Positions 17,992 through 29,043 of a stretch of 64,000 nucleotides of DNA are shown here, piece after piece. The notes below the pieces were generated by a model. That model saw only the letters and a list, made by a program, of their open reading frames with translations. It made no database searches and was not told where the DNA came from. This DNA comes from Marmoricola sp. (GTDB lineage Bacteria; Actinomycetota; Actinomycetes; Propionibacteriales; Nocardioidaceae). Positions within the stretch are counted from its first letter, which is position 1. Every line of letters begins with the position of its first letter. The stretch spans positions 27,031-91,030 of the forward strand of contig JAOPXK010000015.1 of the NCBI GenBank assembly GCA_025965195.1, written 5' to 3'. The position numbers and the translations under genes were made by a program.

Positions 17992-19826
17992 AAGGCGGCG
18001 ATCTCGGACTTGTAGGTGTTCTCGACGACGTTGCGCTTCACCTTCAACGACGGGGTCAGCTCTCCGGACTCGACCGTGAGGTCGTGGTCGAGCAGCTCGA
18101 ACTTCTTGATCGTCTCCCAGCGGTTGAGCTGGCCGTTGAGCTGGTCGACGTACCCCTGCACCATGGCCTTGCACGCATCCGAGGAGACGATCTCGGCGTA
18201 CGACTTGCCGCCGAGGTCGTTCTGTCCGGCCCACTCGGGGAGGGCGTCAGAGTCCAGGGTGACCAGCGCAACGACGTAGTTGCGCTGGTCACCGAAGACC
18301 ATGAACTGGCTGGCGTAGGGACAGATCGCCTTGAACTTCGCCTCGATCGCGGACGGCGCGATGTACTTGCCTCCCGAGGTCTTGAAGAGGTCCTTGATCC
18401 GGCCGGTGATGGTCAGGAAGCCGTCGCTGTCCAGGCTGCCCTTGTCGCCCGTGCGCAGCCAGCCATCCGCGGTCAGCGTGGCAGCGGTGTCCTCCGGCCG
18501 GTTGTGATAGCCCTCCATGACACCCGGGCCGCGGACCATCACCTCGTCGTTCTCCCCGAGGCGGACCTCGGTGCCGGGCATCACCGGGCCAACCGTGCCG
18601 AAGCGGTTGTCGTCGGGGTGGTTGACGAACGTGCCGGCCGAGGTCTCGGTCAGGCCGTAGCCCTCGAGGATGATGATGCCAGCGGCGTTGAACCACTCCG
18701 CGATGTCGCGGTTGAGCGCCGCGGAGCCGGAGAGGAAGAACCTGACCCGGCCACCGAAGCGCTCCCGCACCTTGCTGAAGACCAGCTTGTCGAAGATCGC
18801 CTGCTGCACCTTGAGCGGCAACGGGACGGGCTTGCCCTCCTGCTTGAGCTGCGAGGCCTTCAGGCCGACAGCGAAGGCCTGCTTGAAGATCTTCTCCTTC
18901 ACGCCGCCCTCGGCCGCGGTCATGGTGGCAATCCGGGCGTACGCCTTCTCGAAGATCCGCGGGGCCGCACCCATGAAGGTCGGCTTGATGATCGCGAGGT
19001 TGTCGATGATCTTGTCGATCCGGCCGTCGATCGTGGTGGAGAAGCCGCAGGCGAGCTGGGCAGAGAGCAGCACCTTGCCGAAGGAGTGCGCCATCGGCAG
19101 CCAGAGGAAGTGCACGTCGTCCTCGGTCAGGATGCCCTGCATCTCGACGGCGGTCCCCTCATAGGTCCACGAGAGGTGCCGGAGCCGGACTCCCTTGGGC
19201 TTGCCGGTCGTGCCGGAGGTGTAGATCAGGGTCGCCAGCGCCTCCGGCTTGATCGCGGCAGCGATCTCCTCGATCACACCCGGGTGCTCCTTGAGGTACG
19301 TCGCGCCAAGGTCCTCGAGCTCCTGCAGGCTGATCACCCAGTCGCCCTCACCCGCTCGTCCTGAGCTCGTCGAAGAGTCGAAGGTGACGATCTTGGCCAG
19401 GTGAGGGAGGTCGGCCTTGTGTTCCACGAGCTTGGCGACCTGGCCATCGTCCTCGGCGAAGACGATCCGGCATTCGGAGTCGGCCAGGATGTAGGCGACG
19501 TCCTCGGCCATCGTCGACGGGTAGACCGTCGTGGTCGCGCCACCCGCACACATCACGGCGAGGTCCGCCGCGATCCACTCGTAGCGAGTGCCCGCCGCAA
19601 TGCCGACGCGCTGCTCGCTCTCGATACCGAGCGACAGCAGGCCGGCGGCGAGCTTCTCGACGTACTCGCCCGCCTCGGTCCAGCTGACCGACACCCAGTC
19701 CTCACCCACCGGGTAACGGAAGGCCTCGCGGCTCGAGCTCTTCTTGACCCGGTCGAGGAACTGGATCGCCACGTTGGCCGGGCGGCTCTCGATGCGGGCA
19801 GGGTCGTAGGTCACGACGGACGGCAT
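17982..19826 (-). CDS. Long-chain fatty acid-CoA ligase (FadD15-like AMP-binding protein)
   Basis: 614 aa. The AMP-binding P-loop LIYTSGTTGKPKGV (about residue 215), the adenylation motif GYGLTETSA and the C-terminal GRIKDLFKTSGGKYIAPSAIE define a long-chain acyl-CoA synthetase of the FadD15/FACL type, which activates free fatty acids to acyl-CoA with ATP. A short Ser-rich insert (STSSGRAGEGD, about residue 155) coincides with a dispersed-repeat-like DNA word. The gene stands alone, convergent with the APH-fold gene. Confidence 0.93.
   Translation of the reverse strand: MPSVVTYDPARIESRPANVAIQFLDRVKKSSSREAFRYPVGEDWVSVSWTEAGEYVEKLAAGLLSLGIESEQRVGIAAGTRYEWIAADLAVMCAGGATTTVYPSTMAEDVAYILADSECRIVFAEDDGQVAKLVEHKADLPHLAKIVTFDSSTSSGRAGEGDWVISLQELEDLGATYLKEHPGVIEEIAAAIKPEALATLIYTSGTTGKPKGVRLRHLSWTYEGTAVEMQGILTEDDVHFLWLPMAHSFGKVLLSAQLACGFSTTIDGRIDKIIDNLAIIKPTFMGAAPRIFEKAYARIATMTAAEGGVKEKIFKQAFAVGLKASQLKQEGKPVPLPLKVQQAIFDKLVFSKVRERFGGRVRFFLSGSAALNRDIAEWFNAAGIIILEGYGLTETSAGTFVNHPDDNRFGTVGPVMPGTEVRLGENDEVMVRGPGVMEGYHNRPEDTAATLTADGWLRTGDKGSLDSDGFLTITGRIKDLFKTSGGKYIAPSAIEAKFKAICPYASQFMVFGDQRNYVVALVTLDSDALPEWAGQNDLGGKSYAEIVSSDACKAMVQGYVDQLNGQLNRWETIKKFELLDHDLTVESGELTPSLKVKRNVVENTYKSEIAAFYS
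19355..19375. repeat. REP-like dispersed repeat word inside the acyl-CoA ligase gene
   Basis: CTCGTCCTGAGCTCGTCGAA matches, from memory, the common TCGTCCTGAGCTTGTCGAAG-type interspersed palindromic word of several high-GC bacteria. It contains GAGCTC and pairs TTCGACGAGCTC with its neighbourhood. It is in frame and encodes a flexible Ser/Arg segment of the ligase. Confidence 0.45.
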
Positions 19827-19885
19827 GGCACTCCAGGTTCGTTGTTCAACCAGACAGGGGCTGCAAATAACCTAGATCACACCGG

Positions 19886-21154
19886 CTACTCACCGGTAGG
19901 GATCGGCTCCACTGAGACCCCGTACCGCTCACGGGTGCGGGTGGCCCAGGCCGCCGCCGGGACCGTCGCGAGGGCGGCAGCAAGCAGGATCCCGGCCAAT
20001 ATCCACCAGCCGGGCACACCCATCCGCAGCGGAAGCAGCGCGATCACGGTCGGTGCGAGCATCCCGCTCACCGCGAACCCCATCCCGTAAAGGCCTTGGT
20101 ACTGACCCTGCGCGTGGTCAGGCGCGAAGTCGTAGCCGAACACGAAGGAGGCAGACGCCTGGAAGATCTCGCCGGTCACGTGCAGCGATGCCGCGATCAC
20201 CAGCAGCACGGTGGCGCCGATCACCGTCGCCGAGCCGCTCGCCCCGAAGACCGCGCAGGCTGCGACGAAGAGGACTCCGCTGACCACGGTGGCGCGCACT
20301 GCTGCCTTGATCGTGCCGATCCGGCTGGCGACGAAGACCTGGAAGATGACGACCGTGACGGTGTTCAGGATCAGCAGCACCGAGACCAGCCAGCGCGGTG
20401 CGGCGGTGTCGTTGACGACCCAGAGCGGCATCGCGATCTCGCCGATCCAGTAGTGCATGTTCAGAACCGAGACGACAAGCGTCACGACCACGAACGGGAC
20501 GTCCTTCGTGGCTGCGAACATCGAGGCGGTGTCGTCCTGATGAGCCGGTTCGACATGGGGCAGCCGGAGCTGGAGCAACGCGCAGACGCCGTACGTCGCA
20601 ACGTCGATGTAGAGCACCGACACATAGGCCGCTCGCGAGTCGAAGTGCAGCGCGACGGCCGCGATCGCCGAGCCCATGGTGATGCCGATGTTGGTGACCG
20701 AGCGCAGATAGGCGCGGGTCCGGGCTCGTGAGGGGCCCTTCACGACGCCGCCGATCAGTCCGGCTCGCACGGCGCCCGCTCCCCGATCGAGAAACGTGAC
20801 GACGGAGGCGATCAGCACGAACTGCCAGTAGGAGTCGACGAGCAGGAGCAACGCCGAGAACACCGTCTCGAGCGCTGTCAGGGCGACCAGCACCTCACGG
20901 GGTCCGCGCCGGTCACCGAGGTGACCCATCGGGATGCCGGCCAGCACCCCGAAGGCTGCGGCGACGCTGAGCCCCACACCCACGCTGACCACCGAGAACC
21001 CGAGGATCCGGGTGAAGTAGAGCGCGCTGAGGGTGAAGAAGATGCCGCGGCCGGCCGTGTTGATCAGGGTGGCGAGCGCGAGCGTGCGAACCGGTCCGGG
21101 CTCAGGCAGCAGCCGCCCCCACCGCCCGGTTGCGACAGTGCGTACGCCGCTCAC
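19886..21154 (-). CDS. MFS transporter
   Basis: 422 aa from a GTG whose codon overlaps the MOSC stop (GTGA). About twelve hydrophobic segments are visible. The cytoplasmic loop between helices 2 and 3 has the MFS signature AGIPMGHLGDRRGPREVLV. The family exports or imports small molecules by proton coupling; the substrate cannot be told. The tight coupling to the MOSC gene suggests a shared task, perhaps detoxification, but that is only inference. Confidence 0.88.
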   Translation of the reverse strand: MSGVRTVATGRWGRLLPEPGPVRTLALATLINTAGRGIFFTLSALYFTRILGFSVVSVGVGLSVAAAFGVLAGIPMGHLGDRRGPREVLVALTALETVFSALLLLVDSYWQFVLIASVVTFLDRGAGAVRAGLIGGVVKGPSRARTRAYLRSVTNIGITMGSAIAAVALHFDSRAAYVSVLYIDVATYGVCALLQLRLPHVEPAHQDDTASMFAATKDVPFVVVTLVVSVLNMHYWIGEIAMPLWVVNDTAAPRWLVSVLLILNTVTVVIFQVFVASRIGTIKAAVRATVVSGVLFVAACAVFGASGSATVIGATVLLVIAASLHVTGEIFQASASFVFGYDFAPDHAQGQYQGLYGMGFAVSGMLAPTVIALLPLRMGVPGWWILAGILLAAALATVPAAAWATRTRERYGVSVEPIPTGE

Positions 21155-21798
21155 CCGCCGCGCTCGGCGACGTACTTCTCCGCCCTGACCCGCGCCTCGG
21201 GAGTGAGGTCCTTGACCGCCAGCAGCGCTGGGAGCAGCTCACGCTCGGTGGTCAGCGCGCGAAACATCGTGCGCACCGTGACGTCGTGGTCGGGCCGGTG
21301 CTCGACGACCAGCTCATCGCCTCCGGCGAGGACGCCTTCCTCGATCACCCGGAGATATGGACCCGGCAGGGCACGGAGAGTGAATCGCCTGACCCACTGG
21401 TCGGCGTCGTACCCGCTGAAGCCCATCCAGCCCTTGAAGGTGTTGCACGGGATCCGGGCGGAGCAGACCTCGAACAACGCGGTCCCGACACGCCAACGCT
21501 CCCCCACCAGAGCCTCGTTGACGTCGATGCCCGTGGTGGTCAGGTTTTCCCCGAAGGTGCCGTTGGACAGCGGCGTCCCGAGCTCGGCACCCCACCAGTC
21601 GAGGTCCTCCCGGGCGTAGGCGTAGGCGGCCTTGTCGACGCCGCCATGGTGCCTGGTGTCGATGACCTGGTCTCCACTGAGCCCGAGCCGCCCGGCGCGC
21701 ACCGGCCCCTCGGCCGGCCGCTTGTCGATCGCCGACTGCGGGAAGTAGCCGGTCCAGTCGCCTGTCCGGACCTGGCCGAGGTTCACGGACCGGATCAT
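21151..21798 (-). CDS. MOSC domain protein (YiiM-like)
   Basis: 215 aa from the ATG giving MIRSVNLGQVRTGDW; the ORF track's longer start is antisense to the next gene. The MOSC core is GRLGLSGDQVIDTRHHGGVDKAAYAYAREDLDWW, then FGENLTTTGIDVNEALVGERWRVG and the conserved cysteine in CSARIPCNTF. MOSC proteins bind molybdenum cofactor; YiiM/YcbX relatives reduce N-hydroxylated compounds. It is translationally coupled to the MFS gene. Confidence 0.9.
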   Translation of the reverse strand: MIRSVNLGQVRTGDWTGYFPQSAIDKRPAEGPVRAGRLGLSGDQVIDTRHHGGVDKAAYAYAREDLDWWGAELGTPLSNGTFGENLTTTGIDVNEALVGERWRVGTALFEVCSARIPCNTFKGWMGFSGYDADQWVRRFTLRALPGPYLRVIEEGVLAGGDELVVEHRPDHDVTVRTMFRALTTERELLPALLAVKDLTPEARVRAEKYVAERGG

Positions 21799-21921
21799 TG
21801 CGTTCACCACCTGATCCAACCGGGAACAGCGAGCAGAAGCCACCCGTTTTGGCCATCGCCACTGGTGAGGTGCGCGACTACGCTGCGGGCCACAGGACTC
21901 CGGTGAGGGCGGGCAGGCGAA

Positions 21922-22791
21922 ATGACTTCTGACGACGAGGTGCTGCGTCTGCGCGCCCAGGTCGCCCAGGCCAAGCTCGACGCCCTCCAGGCCAAGCTCG
22001 CAGCGGCCGAGGCCGGGAGCACGACGACCGACACCAGTACGCCGAGCGAAGGCGGCTTGCCGAAGTACGCCTTCGATCTGGCGGACTTCGTTCGCAAGGC
22101 CGCACCCGAAGCCGCACCCGAAGCCGCCGTCGACACGACTCTTTCGGCCGTGCCCCGGCACGTCCCGATGACCTACAAGCTGTTGCTGCTGCCGTTCAGC
22201 TGGTGGGCGATCTTCACGATCTTCATGATCTCCGTCGCCCCGATCATCGTCTGGATCGGCATTCCTGAGTTCGGGATGGTGGCGGTGGTCCTGACGGTCC
22301 TCGGTGTCGTCGGCGTACGACTGCGCAGGCACGTGCGCCAGCTGGGACTGCTCAGGTGGGGTGAGGTGGCCACCCGGCTGCAGGAGTCCGTCGAGGACGT
22401 CGGCACCTACTACAGCGGCGTGACCTACCAGAACATGCGGGTGCCGATCGCACACGGCTGGGACGTCGACCGCGGCTTCTACAACGGCCCGGGGACCAAG
22501 TCCAAGGTCAGGTACTCACTCAACGGGACCGAGGGTGAGCTCACCATCCGCGGTCGCGGCGGCGAGAGTGGCGTGATCCTGGCCAACACCCGCAAACCAC
22601 ATATCGCCTACAACGTCAGCTCCTTCCCCTACGACCTCAAGCGGACGTCCACGGGCGACTGGACCGGCGAGGTCGGGACCAAGCTGGTCGTCGGCTCCCT
22701 GACGATGACCGTCATCCTGGTCGGCTGGGCCGTCGGCGCGGAGATCGTGCTGAACATCGTCCGCGGCCTGACGCCCCAGCTGTTCGGCTAG
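21922..22791 (+). CDS. Uncharacterised membrane protein with N-terminal coiled coil
   Basis: 289 aa. Residues 4-32 (EVLRLRAQVAQAKLDALQAKL) form a likely coiled coil, followed by a Thr/Ser and Ala/Pro/Glu-rich linker. Hydrophobic segments lie around 93-112, 115-132 and 262-282. Between them is a soluble domain of about 110 residues (GVTYQNMRVPIAHGWDVDRGFYNGPGTKSKVRYSLNGTEG) that looks beta-rich. I recognise no family. It stands alone, divergent from MOSC and tail-to-tail with the kinase. Confidence 0.7.
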   Translation: MTSDDEVLRLRAQVAQAKLDALQAKLAAAEAGSTTTDTSTPSEGGLPKYAFDLADFVRKAAPEAAPEAAVDTTLSAVPRHVPMTYKLLLLPFSWWAIFTIFMISVAPIIVWIGIPEFGMVAVVLTVLGVVGVRLRRHVRQLGLLRWGEVATRLQESVEDVGTYYSGVTYQNMRVPIAHGWDVDRGFYNGPGTKSKVRYSLNGTEGELTIRGRGGESGVILANTRKPHIAYNVSSFPYDLKRTSTGDWTGEVGTKLVVGSLTMTVILVGWAVGAEIVLNIVRGLTPQLFG

Positions 22792-23687
22792 CTACTCCTG
22801 CACTGCCTTCGCGATCGCGATACAGGCCGTCAGCCAGTCGCTGCCCTGCTCGTCGAGCCCCCACGTCGCGTTGAGGACCTCGCGGACGATGACCCAGTCG
22901 CGCGCTCGGCCCTCATCGAATCCGGCCGTGTCGACCAGCGCATGAAAGCGGCGGCGCACTCCTCGCCGGACATCGCCGGCAAGCTCTTCGAACCGGTTCC
23001 ACAGCATTGGTGCGAGCTCGTAGTGCGGGTCGCCGTTCATCGGCTTGGGGTCAATCACCAACCAGGGTTGACGATCCGCGGCCAGGACGTTCCGGTAGTG
23101 CAGATCGCCATGGATCATCACGCCCGTACTGGCGTCGTCGGCGACGAAGTCCCGCGCGAGCGAGAGCGCCTGTTCGACGAGTCGCCGCGGGATCGGGGCA
23201 TTCCGTGGGAGTCCGCTGAGCTCGGAGGCCCAGCTCTCGACGTACGACGTCAGGGAGCGGAGCTGCGGCAACGCGGGGATGTGGATCTGCGAGTAGAGGC
23301 CCGCCACGATCTCGCAGGCCTCGATGTCCCAGCGATCGGTCAGGTCCTCCGTGCTGAGCCGCTCGAGCAGCATCGCCCGGCGGTGCGGGTCGGCCCGGAG
23401 CAGGCGTACGGCGCCGTGGCCGTTCCAGTGCTGCAACGCAAGGTGCTCGTGCTCGGACTCGACATCACCCGTGAAGGTCAGCTTCAGCACCGCGGGCCGA
23501 CCCGCCGGCGTGCGCACTGGAGCGACGAGCGCGCAGAAGCCGTGCATCAGCAGGCCGTCGAGCGTGAGCTCCCACTCATCGAGCAGCCCCTCCGCGAGCG
23601 CCGGGAGCCGATCCACCCAGGCTGCCCACTCCGGGTCGCGCTCCGCCATCCCGAGCACACCGTCGGGGAGGCGTAACGCAGCGGGCA

Positions 23688-23688
<1 letters not shown>
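22792..23688 (-). CDS. APH(6)/hydroxyurea phosphotransferase-like kinase
   Basis: 298 aa from a GTG whose G is the last base of the lepA TAG. The catalytic loop IHGDLHYRNVLAA and the metal-binding VIDPKPMNGDPHYELAPML closely follow the streptomycin 6-kinase/hydroxyurea phosphotransferase group. Family members phosphorylate streptomycin or other small molecules; most chromosomal copies have no known substrate. It is coupled to lepA. The lepA neighbour argues for a housekeeping or long-resident gene rather than an acquired resistance cassette. Confidence 0.85.
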
Positions 23689-25562
<1,874 letters not shown>

Positions 25563-25646
25563 GTTATGGCACCGGAAACTCTCTGAAGGACAAGGGATTG
25601 GCCGTTCCATCTTCCCATGCGAGAAGGCCCCTCCCGCACATGCGCG

Positions 25647-25701
25647 CTCACTCTGGCCTCACTCTGGACTCACTCTGGGCTCACTCTGGGCTCACTCTGG
25701 G
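25647..25701. repeat. Five tandem copies of an 11-base unit between poxB and lepA
   Basis: Unit CTCACTCTGGG, with single-base variation at the last position in the first two copies (C, A), then three identical copies. It includes the poxB stop codon and the last three codons and extends toward lepA. Eleven bases is one helical turn, so any bound protein would see phased sites. The unit is not a multiple of three, so copy changes inside poxB would shift its end. Confidence 0.92.
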
Positions 25702-27416
25702 CTCGCGACGAACTCCTTCGTCTTCGCGATCGCGAATCCCCAGCCCTGCTCAAGCGTCGGCTTGGGAGGCACCGCGATCTCGTCCGCGTCCGTGACCACG
25801 TCGAGCAGCACCGGTCCCGGGTGCCCCAGGGCCGCCTTCACCCCGGCGTCGACATCGTTCGGATCGGTCACCCGGATCCCGTGAAAGCCGATCGCCTCCG
25901 CAACGGCTGCGAAGTCCGGGTTGTGCAGCACCGTGCCGAACTCCGGCAGACCAACCTGCTCCATCTCCAGCTTGACCATGCCCAGCCTGCCGTTGTTGAA
26001 GACGACCAGCTTGACGGGCAGCTGGTGGCTGACCGCGGTGATCAGGTCACCGAGCAGCATGCTCAGGCCGCCGTCGCCGCAGAACGCGATCACCTGCCGG
26101 TTGCGGTCCAGGACCGACGCGCCGAGGGCCTGCGGCATCGCGTTGGCCATCGAACCGAGGTTGTAGGACCCGATCAGCCTCCGTCGACCGGTCATCCTGA
26201 CGAACCGCGAGAGCCAGACCGTCGCCATCCCGGTGTCCGTGGTGAAGATCGCGTCGTCATCCGCATGGCGCTCGACCGCAGCAGCGAGCAGCTCGGGCCG
26301 GATCCGGCTGTCGGGGTTGTCCACCTTCTTGCGGAGCAGGCCCTTGGGCTTCCGGTCGTACGCCGGGTCAGTCAGGTGTGCCTGGCGTTCGCGCCAGTGC
26401 GCATAGACCTTCCGCGCCGCTTCGAGGTGGTGGCGGTCGGGTTTCCTCTCGAGCAGCGGCAGCAACGCCGTCAGGGTGAGTAACGTGTCGCCGACGAGGG
26501 CGTGGTCGACCGACGTACGGCGGCCGATGTGCTGACCCCGCACGTCGACCTGTACGACCAGCTTTCCGGTCGGGTAGAAGTTCCGGTACGGGAAGTCGGT
26601 GCCGAGCATCAGCAGCACGTCACAGTCGTCGAAGGCCTTCGCCGTGGCGGGGTTGCCGATCAGCCCGGACTGGCCGATCTCGTAGTCGTTGCCGTCGTCG
26701 AAGCCTTCCTTCGCCTTGAGCGTCAGCACCATCGGAGCGGCCAGGGTCTCGGCCAGCTCGAGCACCTCGGCACGAGCACCCCGGGCTCCCTGCCCGACGA
26801 GCAGCGTCACCTTGTCCGCCTTGTTGAGCAGGCTCGCCACGACCTGGACCTGGCTGCCGTCAGCGGCGACCGGTGGCGCCGCCGCGACGAACCGGGGCGT
26901 CCGGGTCCCGCGGGGCAGATCGAGGCCCCCGACATCACCGGGGATCGACAGAACCGCGACGCCCTGTTCGGCGATCGCCGTGTTCACGGCCTCCTCCAGG
27001 AGCGATGGCATCTGGTCGGCACTCGTCACGGTCCGGTTGAAGGCCGCCACATCTGCGAAGAGGGCGTCGTTGTCGACCTCCTGGAAGAAGTCGCTTCCGA
27101 TGTCTTCGCGAGGCACCTGACCACAGATGGCCAGCACCGGAGCATGTGACTTCTTCGCGTCGTACAGGCCGTTGAGCAGGTGGATGGCACCAGGGCCGAC
27201 CGTGCCCATGCAGACGGCGAGGTTCCCCGTGAGCTGTGCCTGCGCGCTGGCGGCGAACGCACCCGCCTCCTCATGACGTACGCCGATCCACTCGACGCGG
27301 TCCTCGCGACGGATCGCATCGGTGACGGGGTTGAGCGCATCACCGACGACCCCCCAGACGCTGGTGACGCCGTGGTCGGCGAGCGCGTCGATGATCAGCT
27401 CGGCAATGGTTGTCAT
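25692..27416 (-). CDS. poxB: Thiamine-diphosphate enzyme, probable pyruvate:quinone oxidoreductase (PoxB type)
   Basis: 574 aa with a clear GAGGAGG ribosome site. Order: PYR domain (residues 1-175, with the catalytic glutamate in GVRHEEAGAFAASAQAQLTG), central FAD/DHAP-like domain, and PP domain with the ThDP motif FCGDGGLSMLLGDLITAV...NNGRLGM. Overall it resembles pyruvate dehydrogenase (quinone), which makes acetate and CO2 while passing electrons to the membrane pool. Acetolactate synthase and oxalyl-CoA decarboxylase relatives share this layout but differ in conserved words. The gene starts nine bases after the GltS-like gene and is co-transcribed with it. Confidence 0.85.
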   Translation of the reverse strand: MTTIAELIIDALADHGVTSVWGVVGDALNPVTDAIRREDRVEWIGVRHEEAGAFAASAQAQLTGNLAVCMGTVGPGAIHLLNGLYDAKKSHAPVLAICGQVPREDIGSDFFQEVDNDALFADVAAFNRTVTSADQMPSLLEEAVNTAIAEQGVAVLSIPGDVGGLDLPRGTRTPRFVAAAPPVAADGSQVQVVASLLNKADKVTLLVGQGARGARAEVLELAETLAAPMVLTLKAKEGFDDGNDYEIGQSGLIGNPATAKAFDDCDVLLMLGTDFPYRNFYPTGKLVVQVDVRGQHIGRRTSVDHALVGDTLLTLTALLPLLERKPDRHHLEAARKVYAHWRERQAHLTDPAYDRKPKGLLRKKVDNPDSRIRPELLAAAVERHADDDAIFTTDTGMATVWLSRFVRMTGRRRLIGSYNLGSMANAMPQALGASVLDRNRQVIAFCGDGGLSMLLGDLITAVSHQLPVKLVVFNNGRLGMVKLEMEQVGLPEFGTVLHNPDFAAVAEAIGFHGIRVTDPNDVDAGVKAALGHPGPVLLDVVTDADEIAVPPKPTLEQGWGFAIAKTKEFVASPE

Positions 27417-27425
27417 GGTTCCTCC

Positions 27426-29009
27426 TCAGGACTTGAAGCGATCGGGATCGGCGAAGGCCCAGTCGCGGGCCCAGGCACCGGCCGGCGGCTCCGAGAGCAG
27501 CTCGCCAGGTGCCAGGTGGTGGAACATCTCCGCGTAGCTGCGGACCTCGTCGTGGTTCACCCGGCGGCGCAGCATGTGCGGTCGCAGCTCGTCGGGACCG
27601 CGCACGCCCATCGAGGCCATCACCTGCATGGCCTGGGCGACGGTGTTGCGCTGGTAGTGGATCACCCGCTGCGTCTTGTCAGGCACATGGAGCGCACGCA
27701 TCCGTTTCGGATCCTGCGTGGTGACGCCGACCGGGCAGGTGTTGGTGTGGCAGGTCTGGGCCTGGATGCAGCCGATCGCCATCATCATCGCCCGGGCGGA
27801 GTTCGTGTAGTCGGCGCCCTGCACCAGTCGCTTGACGATGTCGACGCCGGTGGCGACCTTTCCGCTCGCACCCACCTTGACCCGATCGCGCAGGCCAACG
27901 CCCACGAGCGCGTTGTGCACGTTGAGCAGTCCCTCGGTGAGCGGCGTACCGACGTGGTCCTGGTATTCCAGGGGAGCCGCACCGGTGCCACCCTCTCCCC
28001 CGTCGACGATCACGAAGTCGGGCGTCACTCCTTCGGCAACCATCGCCTTGCAGATCGCGAGGAAGTCGGCCCGTGATCCGAGGCAGAGCTTGAAGCCGGC
28101 CGGCTTGCCGCCGGACAGCTCGCGCATCCGGGCGACGAAGAGCACCAGCTCGCGCGGCGTCTTGAACACCCGGTGGTACGACGGCGACACGCACTTCTCA
28201 CCCTGCGGGACTCCTCGCGCCTCCGCGATCTCCTTGCTCACCTTCGCACCCGGCAGCACCCCGCCGATCCCAGGCTTCGCACCCTGGCTCAGCTTGAGCG
28301 AGACCATCCGGACCTGGTCGCCGCCGGCCGTGTCCTGGAACTTCCCCGGGTCGAAGCCGCCATCCTCGGTCCTCGCCCCGAAGTAGCCGCTGCCGATCTC
28401 CCAGACGAGGTCACCGCCTTGACGGTGGTACTCGCTGATCCCGCCCTCACCGGAGTCGTGCGCGAAGCCACCACCGGCCGCACCGGCGTTCAACGCCGAG
28501 ATCGCGTTCGCTGAGAGTGCGCCAAAACTCATCGCGGAGACGTTCAGCAACGACATGTCGTACGGCTTGGTGCAGTCCGGCCCGCCGATGCGCACTCGCG
28601 GAGGCTCGGCCGGGACATCCACCGGAACCGTCGAGTGCACGAGATACTCGTACCCCGGCTCGTCGACATCACGCTCGGTGCCGAAGGGATGCTCCTCGTT
28701 GATGCCCTTGGCCTGCTCGTAGATGGAGGACCGGGTGTTGCGGTCGAACGGCCTGCCGTCGAAGTTGCGTTCGATGAAGTACTGCTGCAGCTCCGGCCGG
28801 ATGTCCTCCATCAGGAACCGAAGGTGGCCGAGCACCGGGTAGTTGCGCAGGATCGAGTGCTTCTTCTGGACCAAGTCGTGGATCGCAACCATCAGCAGCA
28901 GCACGACAACCGCAACGAGCACCCACCAGCCAGGACCTCCGATGGCCGCCGCGAGGACCGTCACCGCCCCCAGAAACGCCAGCACGCCGAGAACGAAGAA
29001 GCGCAGCAA
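27426..29009 (-). CDS. FMN-binding glutamate synthase family protein (GltB central-domain type)
   Basis: 527 aa. Two N-terminal hydrophobic stretches (residues 1-45) precede a glutamate-synthase FMN domain: NVSAMSFGALSANAISALNAGA, FVIVDGGEGGTGAAPLEY and a cysteine cluster CIQAQTCHTNTCPVGVTTQDP near residue 430, matching the [3Fe-4S] site of GltS. The amidotransferase domain is absent. Similar membrane-tethered proteins are widespread and mostly uncharacterised; they may be stand-alone ferredoxin-linked oxidoreductases. Coupling to poxB (nine-base gap) suggests a redox partner role, which is inference. Confidence 0.88.
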   Translation of the reverse strand: MLRFFVLGVLAFLGAVTVLAAAIGGPGWWVLVAVVVLLLMVAIHDLVQKKHSILRNYPVLGHLRFLMEDIRPELQQYFIERNFDGRPFDRNTRSSIYEQAKGINEEHPFGTERDVDEPGYEYLVHSTVPVDVPAEPPRVRIGGPDCTKPYDMSLLNVSAMSFGALSANAISALNAGAAGGGFAHDSGEGGISEYHRQGGDLVWEIGSGYFGARTEDGGFDPGKFQDTAGGDQVRMVSLKLSQGAKPGIGGVLPGAKVSKEIAEARGVPQGEKCVSPSYHRVFKTPRELVLFVARMRELSGGKPAGFKLCLGSRADFLAICKAMVAEGVTPDFVIVDGGEGGTGAAPLEYQDHVGTPLTEGLLNVHNALVGVGLRDRVKVGASGKVATGVDIVKRLVQGADYTNSARAMMMAIGCIQAQTCHTNTCPVGVTTQDPKRMRALHVPDKTQRVIHYQRNTVAQAMQVMASMGVRGPDELRPHMLRRRVNHDEVRSYAEMFHHLAPGELLSEPPAGAWARDWAFADPDRFKS

Positions 29010-29043
29010 GCCACAGACCTCCTGAGTAGGTGACGGACCTCTC

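Noticed and set aside
25647-25701. CRISPR or origin iterons
   Set aside because: The units are directly abutting 11-mers with no spacers, and no replication gene is near.
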